This document shows, piece after piece, positions 25,800 to 34,614 of a DNA stretch of 64,000 nucleotides. Numbering within the stretch: the first letter of the stretch is position 1; every line of letters starts with the position of its first letter. Made by a program: the position numbers and the translations under genes. The notes below the pieces were generated by a model. That model was given only the letters and a program-made list of their open reading frames with translations, did not search any database and was not told the origin of the DNA. This DNA comes from Fimousia sp036311565 (lineage in GTDB: Bacteria > Bacillota > Clostridia > Lachnospirales > Lachnospiraceae), in NCBI GenBank assembly GCA_036311565.1, contig JAXJPR010000037.1, forward strand, positions 34,894 to 98,893, in the 5' to 3' direction.

Positions 25800-27095
25800 A
25801 TGAGAATTCAAAAAATCGATAATGAATCCATTCAGACTATTTTGACGGATTTGTTACAGAGAAGTCCAAATAATTATGATCAGTATGCATCAGTAGTTGC
25901 AAAAGTGGTCAATGATGTAAAAGAAAATGGTGATCAGGCAGTGCTTGCTTATACAGAAAAATTCGATGGATGTAAGTTACTTCCTGAACAGATGCTGGTT
26001 ACAGAAGAAGAAATCAAAGAAGCATATGATATTGTAGATGACAGCCTGATTGAAATTATTCGAAAAGCATTGGTAAATATTCGTGATTATCACGAAAAAC
26101 AAAAACAGTTCAGTTGGTTTGATTCTAAACCAAATGGAACTATGCTTGGCCAGAAGGTAACACCATTGGAATCTTGCGGTGTTTATGTGCCAGGTGGAAA
26201 AGCAGCTTATCCATCTTCTGTATTGATGAATATTCTTCCTGCAAAAGTAGCAGGAGTAGAAAAAATAATTATGGTAACACCTCCTGGAAAAGATGGAAAA
26301 GTAAATCCAAATACATTAGTAGCTGCAAAAGAAGCAGGAGCAGATGAAGTATATAAAGTAGGTGGGTCTCAGGCAATTGCGGCCCTTGCATATGGAACAC
26401 AAACAATTCCGAAAGTAGATAAAATTGTAGGGCCAGGAAACATCTATGTAGCGCTTGCGAAAAAGCAGGTATATGGAAATGTTAGCATTGATTCTATTGC
26501 CGGACCAAGTGAAATTCTTGTCTTAGCAGATGAAACAGCAAATCCTCGCTATGTGGCGGCAGATTTACTTTCTCAGGCTGAACATGATGAACTTGCAAGT
26601 GCTATTTTAGTAACGACCAGTGAAACACTTGCAAAAGAAGTAGAAAAAGAGATTGATGGATTTTTGAAAGAATTATCCCGAGCAGAGATTATTCGGAAAT
26701 CATTGGAGAACTTTGGATATATTTTGGTGGCAGAAGATATGGAACAGGCAATTGCCACTGCCAATGCAGTTGCTTCAGAGCATTTGGAAATTGTAACAGC
26801 AAATCCATTTGATGTTATGACAAAAATTAAAAATGCAGGAGCGATTTTTATTGGAGAATATAGTTCTGAACCATTGGGTGATTATTTTGCGGGTCCCAAT
26901 CATGTGCTTCCAACCAACGGTACTGCAAAATTCTTTTCTCCATTAAGTGTGGATGATTTTATTAAGAAATCAAGTATTATTTATTATTCCAAAGAAGCGT
27001 TGGAGCCAATCCATAATGATATTATTGCATTTGCCCAAGCAGAACAGCTGACAGCTCATGCAAATTCTATTAAAGTAAGATTCGAAGAACAATAG
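25800..27095 (+). CDS. hisD: Histidinol dehydrogenase
   Basis: A zinc-dependent NAD+ enzyme that oxidises histidinol to histidine in the last two steps. The length, 431 residues, is standard. The typical segments are VPGGKAAYPSSVLMN (about residues 129-143), GVEKIIMVTPPG, KVDKIVGPGNIYV (near 208), IDSIAGPSEILV (near 232), SQAEHDELASA with the zinc ligands Gln/His (near 260), and the catalytic Glu-His in ASEHLEIV (near 326). It sits between hisG and hisB with very short spacers. Confidence 0.96.
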   Translation: MRIQKIDNESIQTILTDLLQRSPNNYDQYASVVAKVVNDVKENGDQAVLAYTEKFDGCKLLPEQMLVTEEEIKEAYDIVDDSLIEIIRKALVNIRDYHEKQKQFSWFDSKPNGTMLGQKVTPLESCGVYVPGGKAAYPSSVLMNILPAKVAGVEKIIMVTPPGKDGKVNPNTLVAAKEAGADEVYKVGGSQAIAALAYGTQTIPKVDKIVGPGNIYVALAKKQVYGNVSIDSIAGPSEILVLADETANPRYVAADLLSQAEHDELASAILVTTSETLAKEVEKEIDGFLKELSRAEIIRKSLENFGYILVAEDMEQAIATANAVASEHLEIVTANPFDVMTKIKNAGAIFIGEYSSEPLGDYFAGPNHVLPTNGTAKFFSPLSVDDFIKKSSIIYYSKEALEPIHNDIIAFAQAEQLTAHANSIKVRFEEQ

Positions 27096-27110
27096 AAAGG
27101 AAAGAAACTT

Positions 27111-27698
27111 ATGAACAGAACTGCATCCATTACACGCGTAACGAGCGAAACAAATATTGAAATGACATTAAATATCGATGGCTCAGGAAAAGCTGTGGTA
27201 GATACCGGAATTGGATTTTTTGACCATATGCTAAATAGTTTCGCAAAACATGGTTTCTTTGACTTAAACTGCAAAGTAAGCGGCGATCTTCATGTGGATT
27301 GTCATCATACAATTGAAGATACCGGAATTGTGCTTGGTGAATGTATTAAAAAAGCCGTTGGCGATAAAAAAGGAATGGCACGTTATGGTTCCTGCATTCT
27401 TCCAATGGATGAAGCTTTGATTTTGTGTTCTTTAGACTTGTCAGGAAGACCATATTTTGTAACAGATCTGGAATTTCAGGCAGAGCGTGTGGGTGGATAT
27501 GATACGGAAATGGTCAAAGAATTTTTCTATGCTATTTCTTATGGGGCAGGAATGAATTTACATATTCGTCAAATATCAGGAAGCAATGCCCACCATATCA
27601 TTGAAGGAGCATACAAATCTTTTGCAAAAGCATTGGACCAGGCAACAAAGATGGAACCTAGAATTACGGATGTTTTATCCACAAAAGGGTCATTATAA
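27111..27698 (+). CDS. hisB: Imidazoleglycerol-phosphate dehydratase
   Basis: The monofunctional HisB dehydratase of 195 residues, with no phosphatase domain. The two manganese-binding signature blocks are present: DTGIGFFDHMLNSFAKHG (about residues 36-53) with HHTIEDTG (about 66-73), and later HHIIEGAYKSFAKAL (about 163-177). The RBS AAAGGAAAG precedes the ATG 15 bp after hisD. The order hisB-hisI without hisH, hisA or hisF between them is unusual; those genes must be elsewhere. Confidence 0.96.
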   Translation: MNRTASITRVTSETNIEMTLNIDGSGKAVVDTGIGFFDHMLNSFAKHGFFDLNCKVSGDLHVDCHHTIEDTGIVLGECIKKAVGDKKGMARYGSCILPMDEALILCSLDLSGRPYFVTDLEFQAERVGGYDTEMVKEFFYAISYGAGMNLHIRQISGSNAHHIIEGAYKSFAKALDQATKMEPRITDVLSTKGSL

Positions 27699-27715
27699 AT
27701 ACAGGAGGAATTCCA

Positions 27716-28078
27716 ATGAGTGTTTTAGAAAGTTCTATGAAATTTGAAGACTTTAAGTTAAATAGTGACGGAATGATTCCAGTAGTAACACAGGATTATA
27801 AAACCAATGAAGTACTGATGGTTGCTTATATGAATAAAGAATCTTATAAGAAAACCATTGAAACAGGTAAAATGACATATTGGAGCAGAAGTCGCAATGA
27901 ACTTTGGACTAAAGGGGAAACTTCTGGTCATCTTCAATATGTAAAATCCTTGATGATTGACTGCGATAACGACACCATTCTGGCAAAGGTAGAACAAATA
28001 GGTGCTGCCTGTCATACTGGAAACCGTTCTTGTTTTTACCGGGATTTGGCGGTTTTTAGAGACGGTGAAGAAAAATAA
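27716..28078 (+). CDS. hisI: Phosphoribosyl-AMP cyclohydrolase
   Basis: This enzyme opens the adenine ring of PR-AMP in step three of histidine synthesis. At 120 residues only the cyclohydrolase domain is present, so the pyrophosphohydrolase (hisE) is separate. Metal-binding landmarks are TYWSRSRNELWTKGETSGH (about residues 54-72), DCDNDTILAKV (about 82-92) and the HTGNRSCFY cysteine site (about 100-108). The RBS ACAGGAGG is strong. A new promoter starts at its stop codon, so the operon ends here. Confidence 0.95.
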   Translation: MSVLESSMKFEDFKLNSDGMIPVVTQDYKTNEVLMVAYMNKESYKKTIETGKMTYWSRSRNELWTKGETSGHLQYVKSLMIDCDNDTILAKVEQIGAACHTGNRSCFYRDLAVFRDGEEK

Positions 28079-28107
28079 TTGGCAGATGGAAAATTATGTG
28101 CTATAAT
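28079..28107 (+). promoter_or_regulatory. Promoter of the 41-residue membrane protein gene
   Basis: TTGGCA-N17-TATAAT begins right after the hisI stop codon. The transcript start is expected near 28114, about 30 nt before the ATG. Confidence 0.65.
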
Positions 28108-28143
28108 TCTGCACATAAGGCATAAGTAGAACGGAGGTTGGCT

Positions 28144-28269
28144 ATGCAGGCATTATTATCAGAATTAGTAAGCTATTTAATCAAATATGGAGTTATGATT
28201 TTTGCTGCATTTGCAGGTGTGAAAGTCGGAATTCATTTGAGAAAGAACAAAAGCAATGAAGTAGAATAG
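28144..28269 (+). CDS. Small single-pass membrane protein (41 aa)
   Basis: A short gene starting at ATG 28144 after ACGGAGG, with its own promoter and a strong terminator 27 bp past the stop. The protein has one hydrophobic helix (about residues 9-29, including IKYGVMIFAAFAGVKVGI) and a basic-then-acidic tail, HLRKNKSNEVE. This predicts a single-span protein with a cytoplasmic C-terminus. Similar tiny proteins occur in related Clostridia, but I cannot name a function. The complete transcription unit (promoter, RBS, frame, terminator in 250 bp) argues that it is real. Confidence 0.7.
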   Translation: MQALLSELVSYLIKYGVMIFAAFAGVKVGIHLRKNKSNEVE

Positions 28270-28296
28270 CTGACGTGTTTGAACATGAAATGAAGG

Positions 28297-28324
28297 AAAA
28301 AAGCCATCGGCGATGGCTTTTTTC
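28297..28324 (+). terminator. Terminator after the 41-aa membrane protein
   Basis: The A-run and GCCATC pair with GATGGC and the T-run around a 3-nt loop. This is a 12-bp stem followed by U residues, and it separates the small gene from alaS. Confidence 0.92.
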
Positions 28325-28384
28325 GTGTTATAAAAATTCTTTTTGGATAAAGAAGCCTATGTTGATATTAAGGAGGACATACAA

Positions 28385-31021
28385 GTGAAAAACTATGGAG
28401 TAAATGAATTAAGAAAGATGTTCCTTGAATTCTTTGAAAGCAAAGAACATTTAGCAATGAAAAGCTTTTCATTAGTTCCAAAGAATGATAACAGTTTATT
28501 GTTAATTAACTCAGGAATGGCGCCTTTAAAGCCATATTTTACTGGGCAGGAAATCCCACCTAGAAAGAGAGTGACAACCTGTCAAAAATGTATCCGTACG
28601 GGAGATATTGAAAATGTTGGTAAGACGGCCCGTCATGGTACATTCTTTGAAATGCTTGGAAACTTCTCATTTGGTGATTATTTTAAAAGAGAAGCGATTC
28701 ATTGGTCCTGGGAATTTTTAACAGAAGTAGTAGGGCTTGATCCAGAACGCTTATATCCTTCTATATATGAAGATGATCAGGAAGCATTTGATATCTGGGA
28801 AAAAGAAATGGGGATTGCTCCAGAACGTATTTTCCGTTTTGGAAAAGAAGATAATTTCTGGGAACATGGTGCAGGTCCATGTGGTCCTTGCTCTGAAATT
28901 TATTATGACCGTGGAGAAAAATACGGCTGTGGTCAGCCAGGATGTACCGTAGGTTGTGAATGTGACCGATACATGGAAGTATGGAATAACGTATTTACAC
29001 AGTTTGAAAATGATGGAAAAGGGAACTATGAGGAATTAGTTCAGAAAAACATCGATACCGGTATGGGATTAGAACGTCTGGCTGTTGTTGTTCAGGATGT
29101 AGATTCTATCTTTGATGTAGATACGATTCAGGCGTTGAGAGACAAAGTTTGTGAATTTGCAAATGTAACATATAAGACAGATGAGAATAAGGATGTATCC
29201 ATCCGTCTGATTACAGACCACATCCGCTCTGCAACATTTATGATTTCAGACGGAATTATGCCTTCTAACGAAGGACGTGGATATGTTTTACGTCGTTTGA
29301 TTCGCCGTGCGGCCCGCCATGGAAGATTACTGGGCGTTGATGGAAAATTCCTTGCAAAATTAAGTGAAACTGTAATTGCAACTTCTAAAGATGGATATCC
29401 AGAATTAGAAGAGAAAAAAGCATTTATTACAAAAGTATTGAGTCAGGAAGAAGATAAATTCAATAAGACCATTGATCAGGGGCTTGCGATTTTAAATGAC
29501 CTTGAAAAATCATTAGAAGAAAAAGGCGAAAAAACATTAGCTGGTGCAGATGCATTTAAATTATATGATACTTATGGTTTTCCACTTGATCTGACAAAAG
29601 AAATTTTAGAAGAAAAAGGATTTGCCATTGACGAAGAAGGATTTACTGTCTGCATGCAGGAACAGAGAGAAAAAGCGCGAAATGCACGTAAAACAACAAA
29701 CTATATGGGTGCAGAAGCAACCGTATATGAAGAAATTGATCCTGCAATTACTTCTCATTTTTGCGGATACGATATGTTAAAAGCAAAAGGTACTATTCTT
29801 GCATTAACAACAGAAACAGAAGTCGTAGATGCGATTGTAGCTGGTGATAAAGCTACAATTATTACCGATGTGACACCGTTTTATGCAACCAGCGGAGGAC
29901 AGGCTGCTGACAGCGGTGTGATTACAGCTGGTGATGGAGTATTCAAGGTAGAAGATACACAGAAATTAGTTGGCGGCAAAATTGGTCATATTGGTATTGT
30001 AGAAAGTGGTATGTTTAAAATCGATGATATGGTTACCTTAACGGTTAATAAAGAACAAAGAGCTTTGACTGCAAAGAACCATAGTGCAACCCATCTTTTA
30101 CAAAAAGCACTTCGTACTGTATTAGGAAACCATGTAGAACAGGCTGGTTCCAGCAACAACCAGGAAAGACTCCGTTTTGACTTTAGTCATTTTTCTGCAA
30201 TGACAAGAGAAGAAATCAAACAGGTAGAAGATATTGTAAATGAAAAAATCGCTGAAAATCTTTCTGTTGTTACAGAAGTGATGTCTATGGAAGAAGCTAA
30301 GAGAACAGGTGCTATGGCATTATTCGGTGAAAAATATGGAGATGAAGTACGTGTTGTAAAAATGGGTGACTTCTCAGTCGAATTATGTGGCGGTACTCAT
30401 GTAGCAAACACAGGTGTGATTTCTGCATTTAAGATTTTATCTGAAACAGGTGTAGCAGCAGGAGTTCGAAGAATTGAAGCAATCACTTCAGATGCAGTAT
30501 TTCATTATTATGATGAATTAGAGGCAATGCTTGAAAAAGCAGCACAGACAGTAAAAGCAAAACCATCTAATCTGGTTGAACGTCTGGAACATCTGATGGC
30601 AGATATGAAAGCCCTGCAGAGTGAAAATGAATCATTAAAGAGTAAATTGGCACAAGATGCATTAGGAGACGTTATGAACCAGGTAACAGAAGTAAAAGGA
30701 GTAAAACTTCTTGCTACCGGCGTAAAAGATGTTGACATGAATGGCCTTCGTGATTTAGGAGACCAGTTAAAAGAAAAATTAGGAGAAGGTGTGGTCGTAA
30801 TTGCTTCAGAAATGGGAGGCAAAGTAAGTCTGATTGCTATGGCAACTCCTGAAGCGATGAAAGCAGGCGCACATGCTGGAAACTTAATTAAAGGAATTGC
30901 AAAATTAGTTGGAGGTGGCGGCGGTGGACGTCCAAATATGGCACAGGCCGGCGGTAAAAATCCAGCAGGAATTTCAGATGCATTAGCAGAAGCTGTGAAG
31001 GTATTAGAAGGCCAGTTATAA
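28385..31021 (+). CDS. alaS: Alanyl-tRNA synthetase (GTG start)
   Basis: An 878-residue class II synthetase that charges tRNA-Ala. The catalytic domain (about 1-450) contains the motif 2 region RKRVTTCQKCIRTGDIENVG (residues about 60-79) and ends with the RRLIRRAARHG helix. The editing domain contains HSATHLLQKALR (near 565) and, about 100 residues on, CGGTHVANTG, which bind zinc and proofread Ser/Gly. A glycine-rich C-terminal C-Ala/DHHA1 region ends the protein. GTG 28385 lies 9 nt after AAGGAGG. An upstream ATG in the same frame has no site. Confidence 0.96.
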   Translation: MKNYGVNELRKMFLEFFESKEHLAMKSFSLVPKNDNSLLLINSGMAPLKPYFTGQEIPPRKRVTTCQKCIRTGDIENVGKTARHGTFFEMLGNFSFGDYFKREAIHWSWEFLTEVVGLDPERLYPSIYEDDQEAFDIWEKEMGIAPERIFRFGKEDNFWEHGAGPCGPCSEIYYDRGEKYGCGQPGCTVGCECDRYMEVWNNVFTQFENDGKGNYEELVQKNIDTGMGLERLAVVVQDVDSIFDVDTIQALRDKVCEFANVTYKTDENKDVSIRLITDHIRSATFMISDGIMPSNEGRGYVLRRLIRRAARHGRLLGVDGKFLAKLSETVIATSKDGYPELEEKKAFITKVLSQEEDKFNKTIDQGLAILNDLEKSLEEKGEKTLAGADAFKLYDTYGFPLDLTKEILEEKGFAIDEEGFTVCMQEQREKARNARKTTNYMGAEATVYEEIDPAITSHFCGYDMLKAKGTILALTTETEVVDAIVAGDKATIITDVTPFYATSGGQAADSGVITAGDGVFKVEDTQKLVGGKIGHIGIVESGMFKIDDMVTLTVNKEQRALTAKNHSATHLLQKALRTVLGNHVEQAGSSNNQERLRFDFSHFSAMTREEIKQVEDIVNEKIAENLSVVTEVMSMEEAKRTGAMALFGEKYGDEVRVVKMGDFSVELCGGTHVANTGVISAFKILSETGVAAGVRRIEAITSDAVFHYYDELEAMLEKAAQTVKAKPSNLVERLEHLMADMKALQSENESLKSKLAQDALGDVMNQVTEVKGVKLLATGVKDVDMNGLRDLGDQLKEKLGEGVVVIASEMGGKVSLIAMATPEAMKAGAHAGNLIKGIAKLVGGGGGGRPNMAQAGGKNPAGISDALAEAVKVLEGQL

Positions 31022-31047
31022 TTGCATAAAAAATGTTAAAAATATGC

Positions 31048-31075
31048 TTGACGAATCAAAAAATCATGGTATAAT
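31048..31075 (+). promoter_or_regulatory. Promoter of rpsU
   Basis: TTGACG-N16-TATAAT in the alaS-rpsU spacer. The predicted leader is about 75 nt and contains TTGTATTATGCGTGC...CACAATACACAA, a possible hairpin before the ribosome site. Confidence 0.65.
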
Positions 31076-31158
31076 TCTAATAGTGCAATAAAAATATACC
31101 CAAACAGTTGTATTATGCGTGCACAATACACAACTGGAGGGAGGTTAGGTGTGAGTCT

Positions 31159-31335
31159 ATGTCAAATGTAATCGTTAAAGAAAACGAAACTTTAGATAGC
31201 GCTTTACGCAGATTCAAAAGAAACTGTGCAAAAGCAGGTATTCAGCAGGAAATTCGTAAAAGAGAACATTACGAAAAACCAAGCGTAAAACGTAAAAAGA
31301 AATCTGAAGCAGCACGTAAAAGAAAATTTAAATAA
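31159..31335 (+). CDS. rpsU: 30S ribosomal protein S21
   Basis: This 58-residue basic protein binds the 30S platform near the anti-Shine-Dalgarno region. It begins MSNVIVKENETLDSALRRF and ends in the Lys/Arg-rich tail KRKKKSEAARKRKFK, typical of S21. The ATG at 31159 is chosen for homology. The nearest purine-rich run, GGAGGGAGG, is about 16 nt away, which is long, and a nearby GTG is out of frame. The transcript is monocistronic with a strong terminator. Confidence 0.95.
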   Translation: MSNVIVKENETLDSALRRFKRNCAKAGIQQEIRKREHYEKPSVKRKKKSEAARKRKFK

Positions 31336-31341
31336 TTTTTT

Positions 31342-31380
31342 AGGCAGATATTCAAAAGAAGAATATCTGCCTTTCTTTTT
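31342..31380 (+). terminator. Terminator after rpsU
   Basis: AGGCAGATATTC pairs with GAATATCTGCCT around a 7-nt loop, followed by a T-rich tail. Confidence 0.9.
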
Positions 31381-31485
31381 GCTTTGACAAAAATGTAGGT
31401 ATGGTAAGTTAAAAAGAAAATTGTCTATGTATACCTCAACTTTTTTGGGCATATAACATAATAAGAGAAGTAATAAGGAAATGTC

Positions 31486-31722
31486 ATGCTGTTATTATCT
31501 GGGGATGTATTATATGGCGATATTTTAATCCGATCCGTTGGAAATCATGAAGTCTCTGTAGAAAATTTCCGTGGGATTCTTAATTACGAAGATACAAAAC
31601 TTATTTTACAGGGGAAATGTCAAATTGTAGTGATTACGGGCAAATGTCTGACAATTCTTTCGTATATGGAGCATATGATAAAAATAAAAGGAACGATACA
31701 AGTTATTGAATTTCGATCATAG
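31486..31722 (+). CDS. yqfC: Sporulation protein YqfC (YabP/YqfC family)
   Basis: A 78-residue protein of the YabP/YqfC family, normally made in the mother cell under sigma-E. It contains the NHEVSVENFRGILNYE core and ends GTIQVIEFRS, as family members do. It is somewhat shorter at the N-terminus than the Bacillus form; a TAA lies three codons upstream in frame, so ATG 31486 (site AAGGAA) is the start. It is followed by yqfD 18 bp later, the standard order yqfC-yqfD-phoH-ybeY. Confidence 0.85.
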   Translation: MLLLSGDVLYGDILIRSVGNHEVSVENFRGILNYEDTKLILQGKCQIVVITGKCLTILSYMEHMIKIKGTIQVIEFRS

Positions 31723-31740
31723 GAAATAGGATGTGAGTTC

Positions 31741-32982
31741 TTGCAGGATATTAAAAATGTGATATGTGGTTATATGAAAGTTAAAATTGTTTCTAATTGT
31801 CCGGAACGATTCTTAAATCTATGTGCAAAACAAGAAATAGAAGTCTGGAATCTAGTACGAAAAGACGGTAATTATGTATGTTGTATGACGAGAAAAGGAT
31901 TTGAGAAATCAGGACAGCTGCAGGAAAAGACAAATACCAAAATTGAAGTACTAAGGAAGGGAGGACTTCCATTTTTTTTATGTAAATATCGAAAAAGGAA
32001 GCTGTTTCTATTAGGTGCTATAGTATGTCTTTTTCTGTTATTTGGGCTGTCACAGTTTATATGGGAAATTCATATATCTGGAAATGCTGCCTATACGAAA
32101 GAAGACATTACAAAATATATTGAAAATGAATACGTACATCTGGGGACACCAAAATTTAAAGTAAATTGTGCAAAACTTGAAGAACAGCTTCGTCAAGAAT
32201 ATGAAGAGATTGCATGGGTATCCTGCTCCGTAGAAGGATGCCGGTTATCTGTACAGATCAAAGAAACCTTAGATAAAAATACAAAAAATACTTCCAGTAG
32301 TCCGTGTGATATTGTTGCATTAAAGAGTGGAACGATAACCTCCATTGTTACTCAGAATGGAACGCCTCTTTGCAAAAAAGGAGATAAGGTAAAAAAAGGA
32401 GAAACATTGATTACTGGTAATATTTATATATACAGTGACAGCAATGAAGTTCTGGAAACTCACCAGGTCATTGCAGATGGAGAGATATGGGCAAAGACAA
32501 AAGTATCATATACATGTGCTTTTTCCAGAAGTTATTATGAAAAAGATTATAAAAAGAAGAAAAGTTATACGTATGCCTTGATTTTTTGCGGCAGCAAATT
32601 GCCATTGATGCCTGAAATCAAACAAAAGGAAGGAATGGATCAGCTCACAGAGCGGTATCCATGGAAAATAGGAAAAACCTTTTATCTGCCAGTTTGTCTT
32701 GAAAGAACTACAACGAGAAGATATACACCGGTACGAAAGGAATATGGAAAACGGGAAGCTTATGAAAAAGCAGAAGAGAAAATTCAAAAAAAAGTCCAAA
32801 CTTTTGAAAAAAAAGGAATCAAGGTGCTAGATCAGCAAATAGAGATTAAAGTGACTGATGAAAAATGTCAGGCCAAAGGATATTTTATCTTAGAAGAACC
32901 AATTGGAAAAATCAGGTCTATTGAACCATTGACAGAGAAACAAGAAAAAAAAATTCGTCCGACAGAAGCGGTTTTATGGTAA
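31741..32982 (+). CDS. yqfD: Sporulation protein YqfD (SpoIV-related)
   Basis: A 413-residue stage IV sporulation family protein anchored by one membrane helix (about residues 87-104), with a large extracytoplasmic domain. The N-terminal family motif CPERFLNLCAKQEIEVW lies at about residues 20-36. A POTRA-like stretch with ISGNAAYTKEDITKYIE follows the helix. The likely start is TTG 31741, because family members carry about 10 residues before the KVKIVS strand. ATG 31774 is an alternative. The role in engulfment or spore development is known only genetically. Confidence 0.85.
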   Translation: MQDIKNVICGYMKVKIVSNCPERFLNLCAKQEIEVWNLVRKDGNYVCCMTRKGFEKSGQLQEKTNTKIEVLRKGGLPFFLCKYRKRKLFLLGAIVCLFLLFGLSQFIWEIHISGNAAYTKEDITKYIENEYVHLGTPKFKVNCAKLEEQLRQEYEEIAWVSCSVEGCRLSVQIKETLDKNTKNTSSSPCDIVALKSGTITSIVTQNGTPLCKKGDKVKKGETLITGNIYIYSDSNEVLETHQVIADGEIWAKTKVSYTCAFSRSYYEKDYKKKKSYTYALIFCGSKLPLMPEIKQKEGMDQLTERYPWKIGKTFYLPVCLERTTTRRYTPVRKEYGKREAYEKAEEKIQKKVQTFEKKGIKVLDQQIEIKVTDEKCQAKGYFILEEPIGKIRSIEPLTEKQEKKIRPTEAVLW

Positions 32983-33047
32983 CGAACGGGTTTGGGTAGA
33001 GGAATCTATACTTTTATGTTAAAATGATTAGAAAGAATTTTGATAAG

Positions 33048-33076
33048 TTGATTAATCAAAAAAATAATGCTATACT
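33048..33076 (+). promoter_or_regulatory. Promoter of phoH-ybeY-flippase unit
   Basis: TTGATT-N17-TATACT, 54 bp before the phoH ATG. Confidence 0.6.
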
Positions 33077-33129
33077 TAATCGTTAATAGCGAGATATCGA
33101 AAAAACATACAGTAAAAGGGTGAACAAGA

Positions 33130-34110
33130 ATGAACTTAATGGAACTTGACTTAAATGTGCCTTCTTCGCATGCAGGAAATATTTTTGGACAATTTGACAC
33201 ATATATGAAAAAAATTGAAAAAACACTTCGGATTTCGATTGTACTGCGTGATGGAGAAGTAAAGCTAATCGGAAAAGAAAAAGATGTAAAAAAAGGGAAA
33301 GATGTAATTAATAGTCTTTTAGAGCTATCTAAAAGAGGGAATCAGATTACAGAACAAAATGTCAATTATGCTCTGGCATTATCCATGGAAACAAAAGCAC
33401 AGGATATCGTTGCATTAGATAAAGATGTCATTTGTCATACAATTCAGGGAAAAGCAGTCAAGCCGAAAACATTGGGTCAAAAGCAGTATGTGGATGAGAT
33501 AAATAAAAAAATGATAGTATTTGGTGTTGGGCCTGCAGGAACTGGAAAAACTTATCTTGCGATGGCAGCAGCAATTACTGCATTTAAAAATAATGAAGTG
33601 AATCGAATTATTATGACACGTCCTGCAATTGAGGCTGGAGAAAAGCTGGGATTTTTGCCAGGAGACTTACAAAGTAAGGTAGATCCTTACCTGCGTCCAT
33701 TGTATGATGCGTTGTATGAAATTATGGGGGCAGAAACCTTTTTGAAAAACATGGAGAAAGGTTTAATTGAAGTTGCGCCGCTTGCTTATATGAGAGGGCG
33801 TACGTTAGATAACGCATTTATTGTGCTGGATGAGGCTCAAAATACAACACCTGCACAGATGAAGATGTTCTTAACTCGAATTGGTTTTGGTTCTAAAGCG
33901 ATTATAACAGGAGATTTAACCCAAAAGGACCTTCCATTTGAGAGTAAATCAGGTTTAGAAGAGGCATTAAAAGTGCTTGGAAACATTGAAGATATCGGTG
34001 TATGTCATTTGACGAATAACGATGTTGTGCGGCATCCACTTGTGCAAAAGATTGTAACCGCTTATGATGAATATGAAAACAAACAGAAGAAAAATAGGAG
34101 AAAACGATGA
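33130..34110 (+). CDS. phoH: PhoH-family ATPase
   Basis: A 326-residue PhoH/YbeZ P-loop ATPase linked to RNA metabolism and ribosome maturation. An N-terminal KH-like/R3H-type region (about 1-110) precedes the ATPase core. Walker A is GPAGTGKTYLA (about residues 135-145), Walker B is FIVLDEAQNTTP (near 233), and the motif MKMFLTRIGFGSKAIITGD follows. The stop overlaps the ybeY ATG by 4 bp. In Bacillus a 7TM-HD gene (yqfF) stands between phoH and ybeY; it is missing here. Confidence 0.95.
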   Translation: MNLMELDLNVPSSHAGNIFGQFDTYMKKIEKTLRISIVLRDGEVKLIGKEKDVKKGKDVINSLLELSKRGNQITEQNVNYALALSMETKAQDIVALDKDVICHTIQGKAVKPKTLGQKQYVDEINKKMIVFGVGPAGTGKTYLAMAAAITAFKNNEVNRIIMTRPAIEAGEKLGFLPGDLQSKVDPYLRPLYDALYEIMGAETFLKNMEKGLIEVAPLAYMRGRTLDNAFIVLDEAQNTTPAQMKMFLTRIGFGSKAIITGDLTQKDLPFESKSGLEEALKVLGNIEDIGVCHLTNNDVVRHPLVQKIVTAYDEYENKQKKNRRKR

Positions 34111-34607
34111 GTATTATAATCGAAAATGAATATCAAGGCGAGGTATTAGAAGGGTATGAATCAATGATTCATGAGATTGTTGATGCTTCTTTGGATTATG
34201 AACAATGTCCGTATGAATGTCAGGTGAATGTGACATTGGTAGATAATGAAACCATTCATCAGGTGAATAAAGAATTTCGCGGTATTGACCGAGCAACTGA
34301 TGTGTTATCGTTTCCGGCAGTGGAGTACCCAAAACCGGGAGCATTTGATTGGCTGGAAAAGGAAGAGATTGGTTATTTTGATCCAGAAAGTGGAGAGCTT
34401 CTGCTTGGAGATATTATGATTTCCATGGATAAAGTAACATCTCAGGCGGAAGAATATGGACATAGTAAACAACGTGAATTTGCGTTTTTAATTGCTCATA
34501 GCATGCTTCATCTGATGGGATATGACCATATGGATGAGGAAGAACGGGCAGTTATGGAAAAGAAACAAGAAGAAATCTTACAGATGAAGAATTATACAAG
34601 AGATTGA
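34107..34607 (+). CDS. ybeY: Endoribonuclease YbeY
   Basis: A 166-residue metalloprotein needed for 16S rRNA 3'-end maturation and 70S quality control. The zinc-binding signature is HSMLHLMGYDH (about residues 131-141), preceded by the REFAFLIA helix. FRGIDRATDVLSFP (near 52) is the other conserved block. An internal acidic insert after PAVEYPKPGAFDWLEKEE is typical of Clostridia homologues. It is translationally coupled to phoH. Confidence 0.95.
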   Translation: MSIIIENEYQGEVLEGYESMIHEIVDASLDYEQCPYECQVNVTLVDNETIHQVNKEFRGIDRATDVLSFPAVEYPKPGAFDWLEKEEIGYFDPESGELLLGDIMISMDKVTSQAEEYGHSKQREFAFLIAHSMLHLMGYDHMDEEERAVMEKKQEEILQMKNYTRD

Positions 34608-34614
34608 GGTAGCT

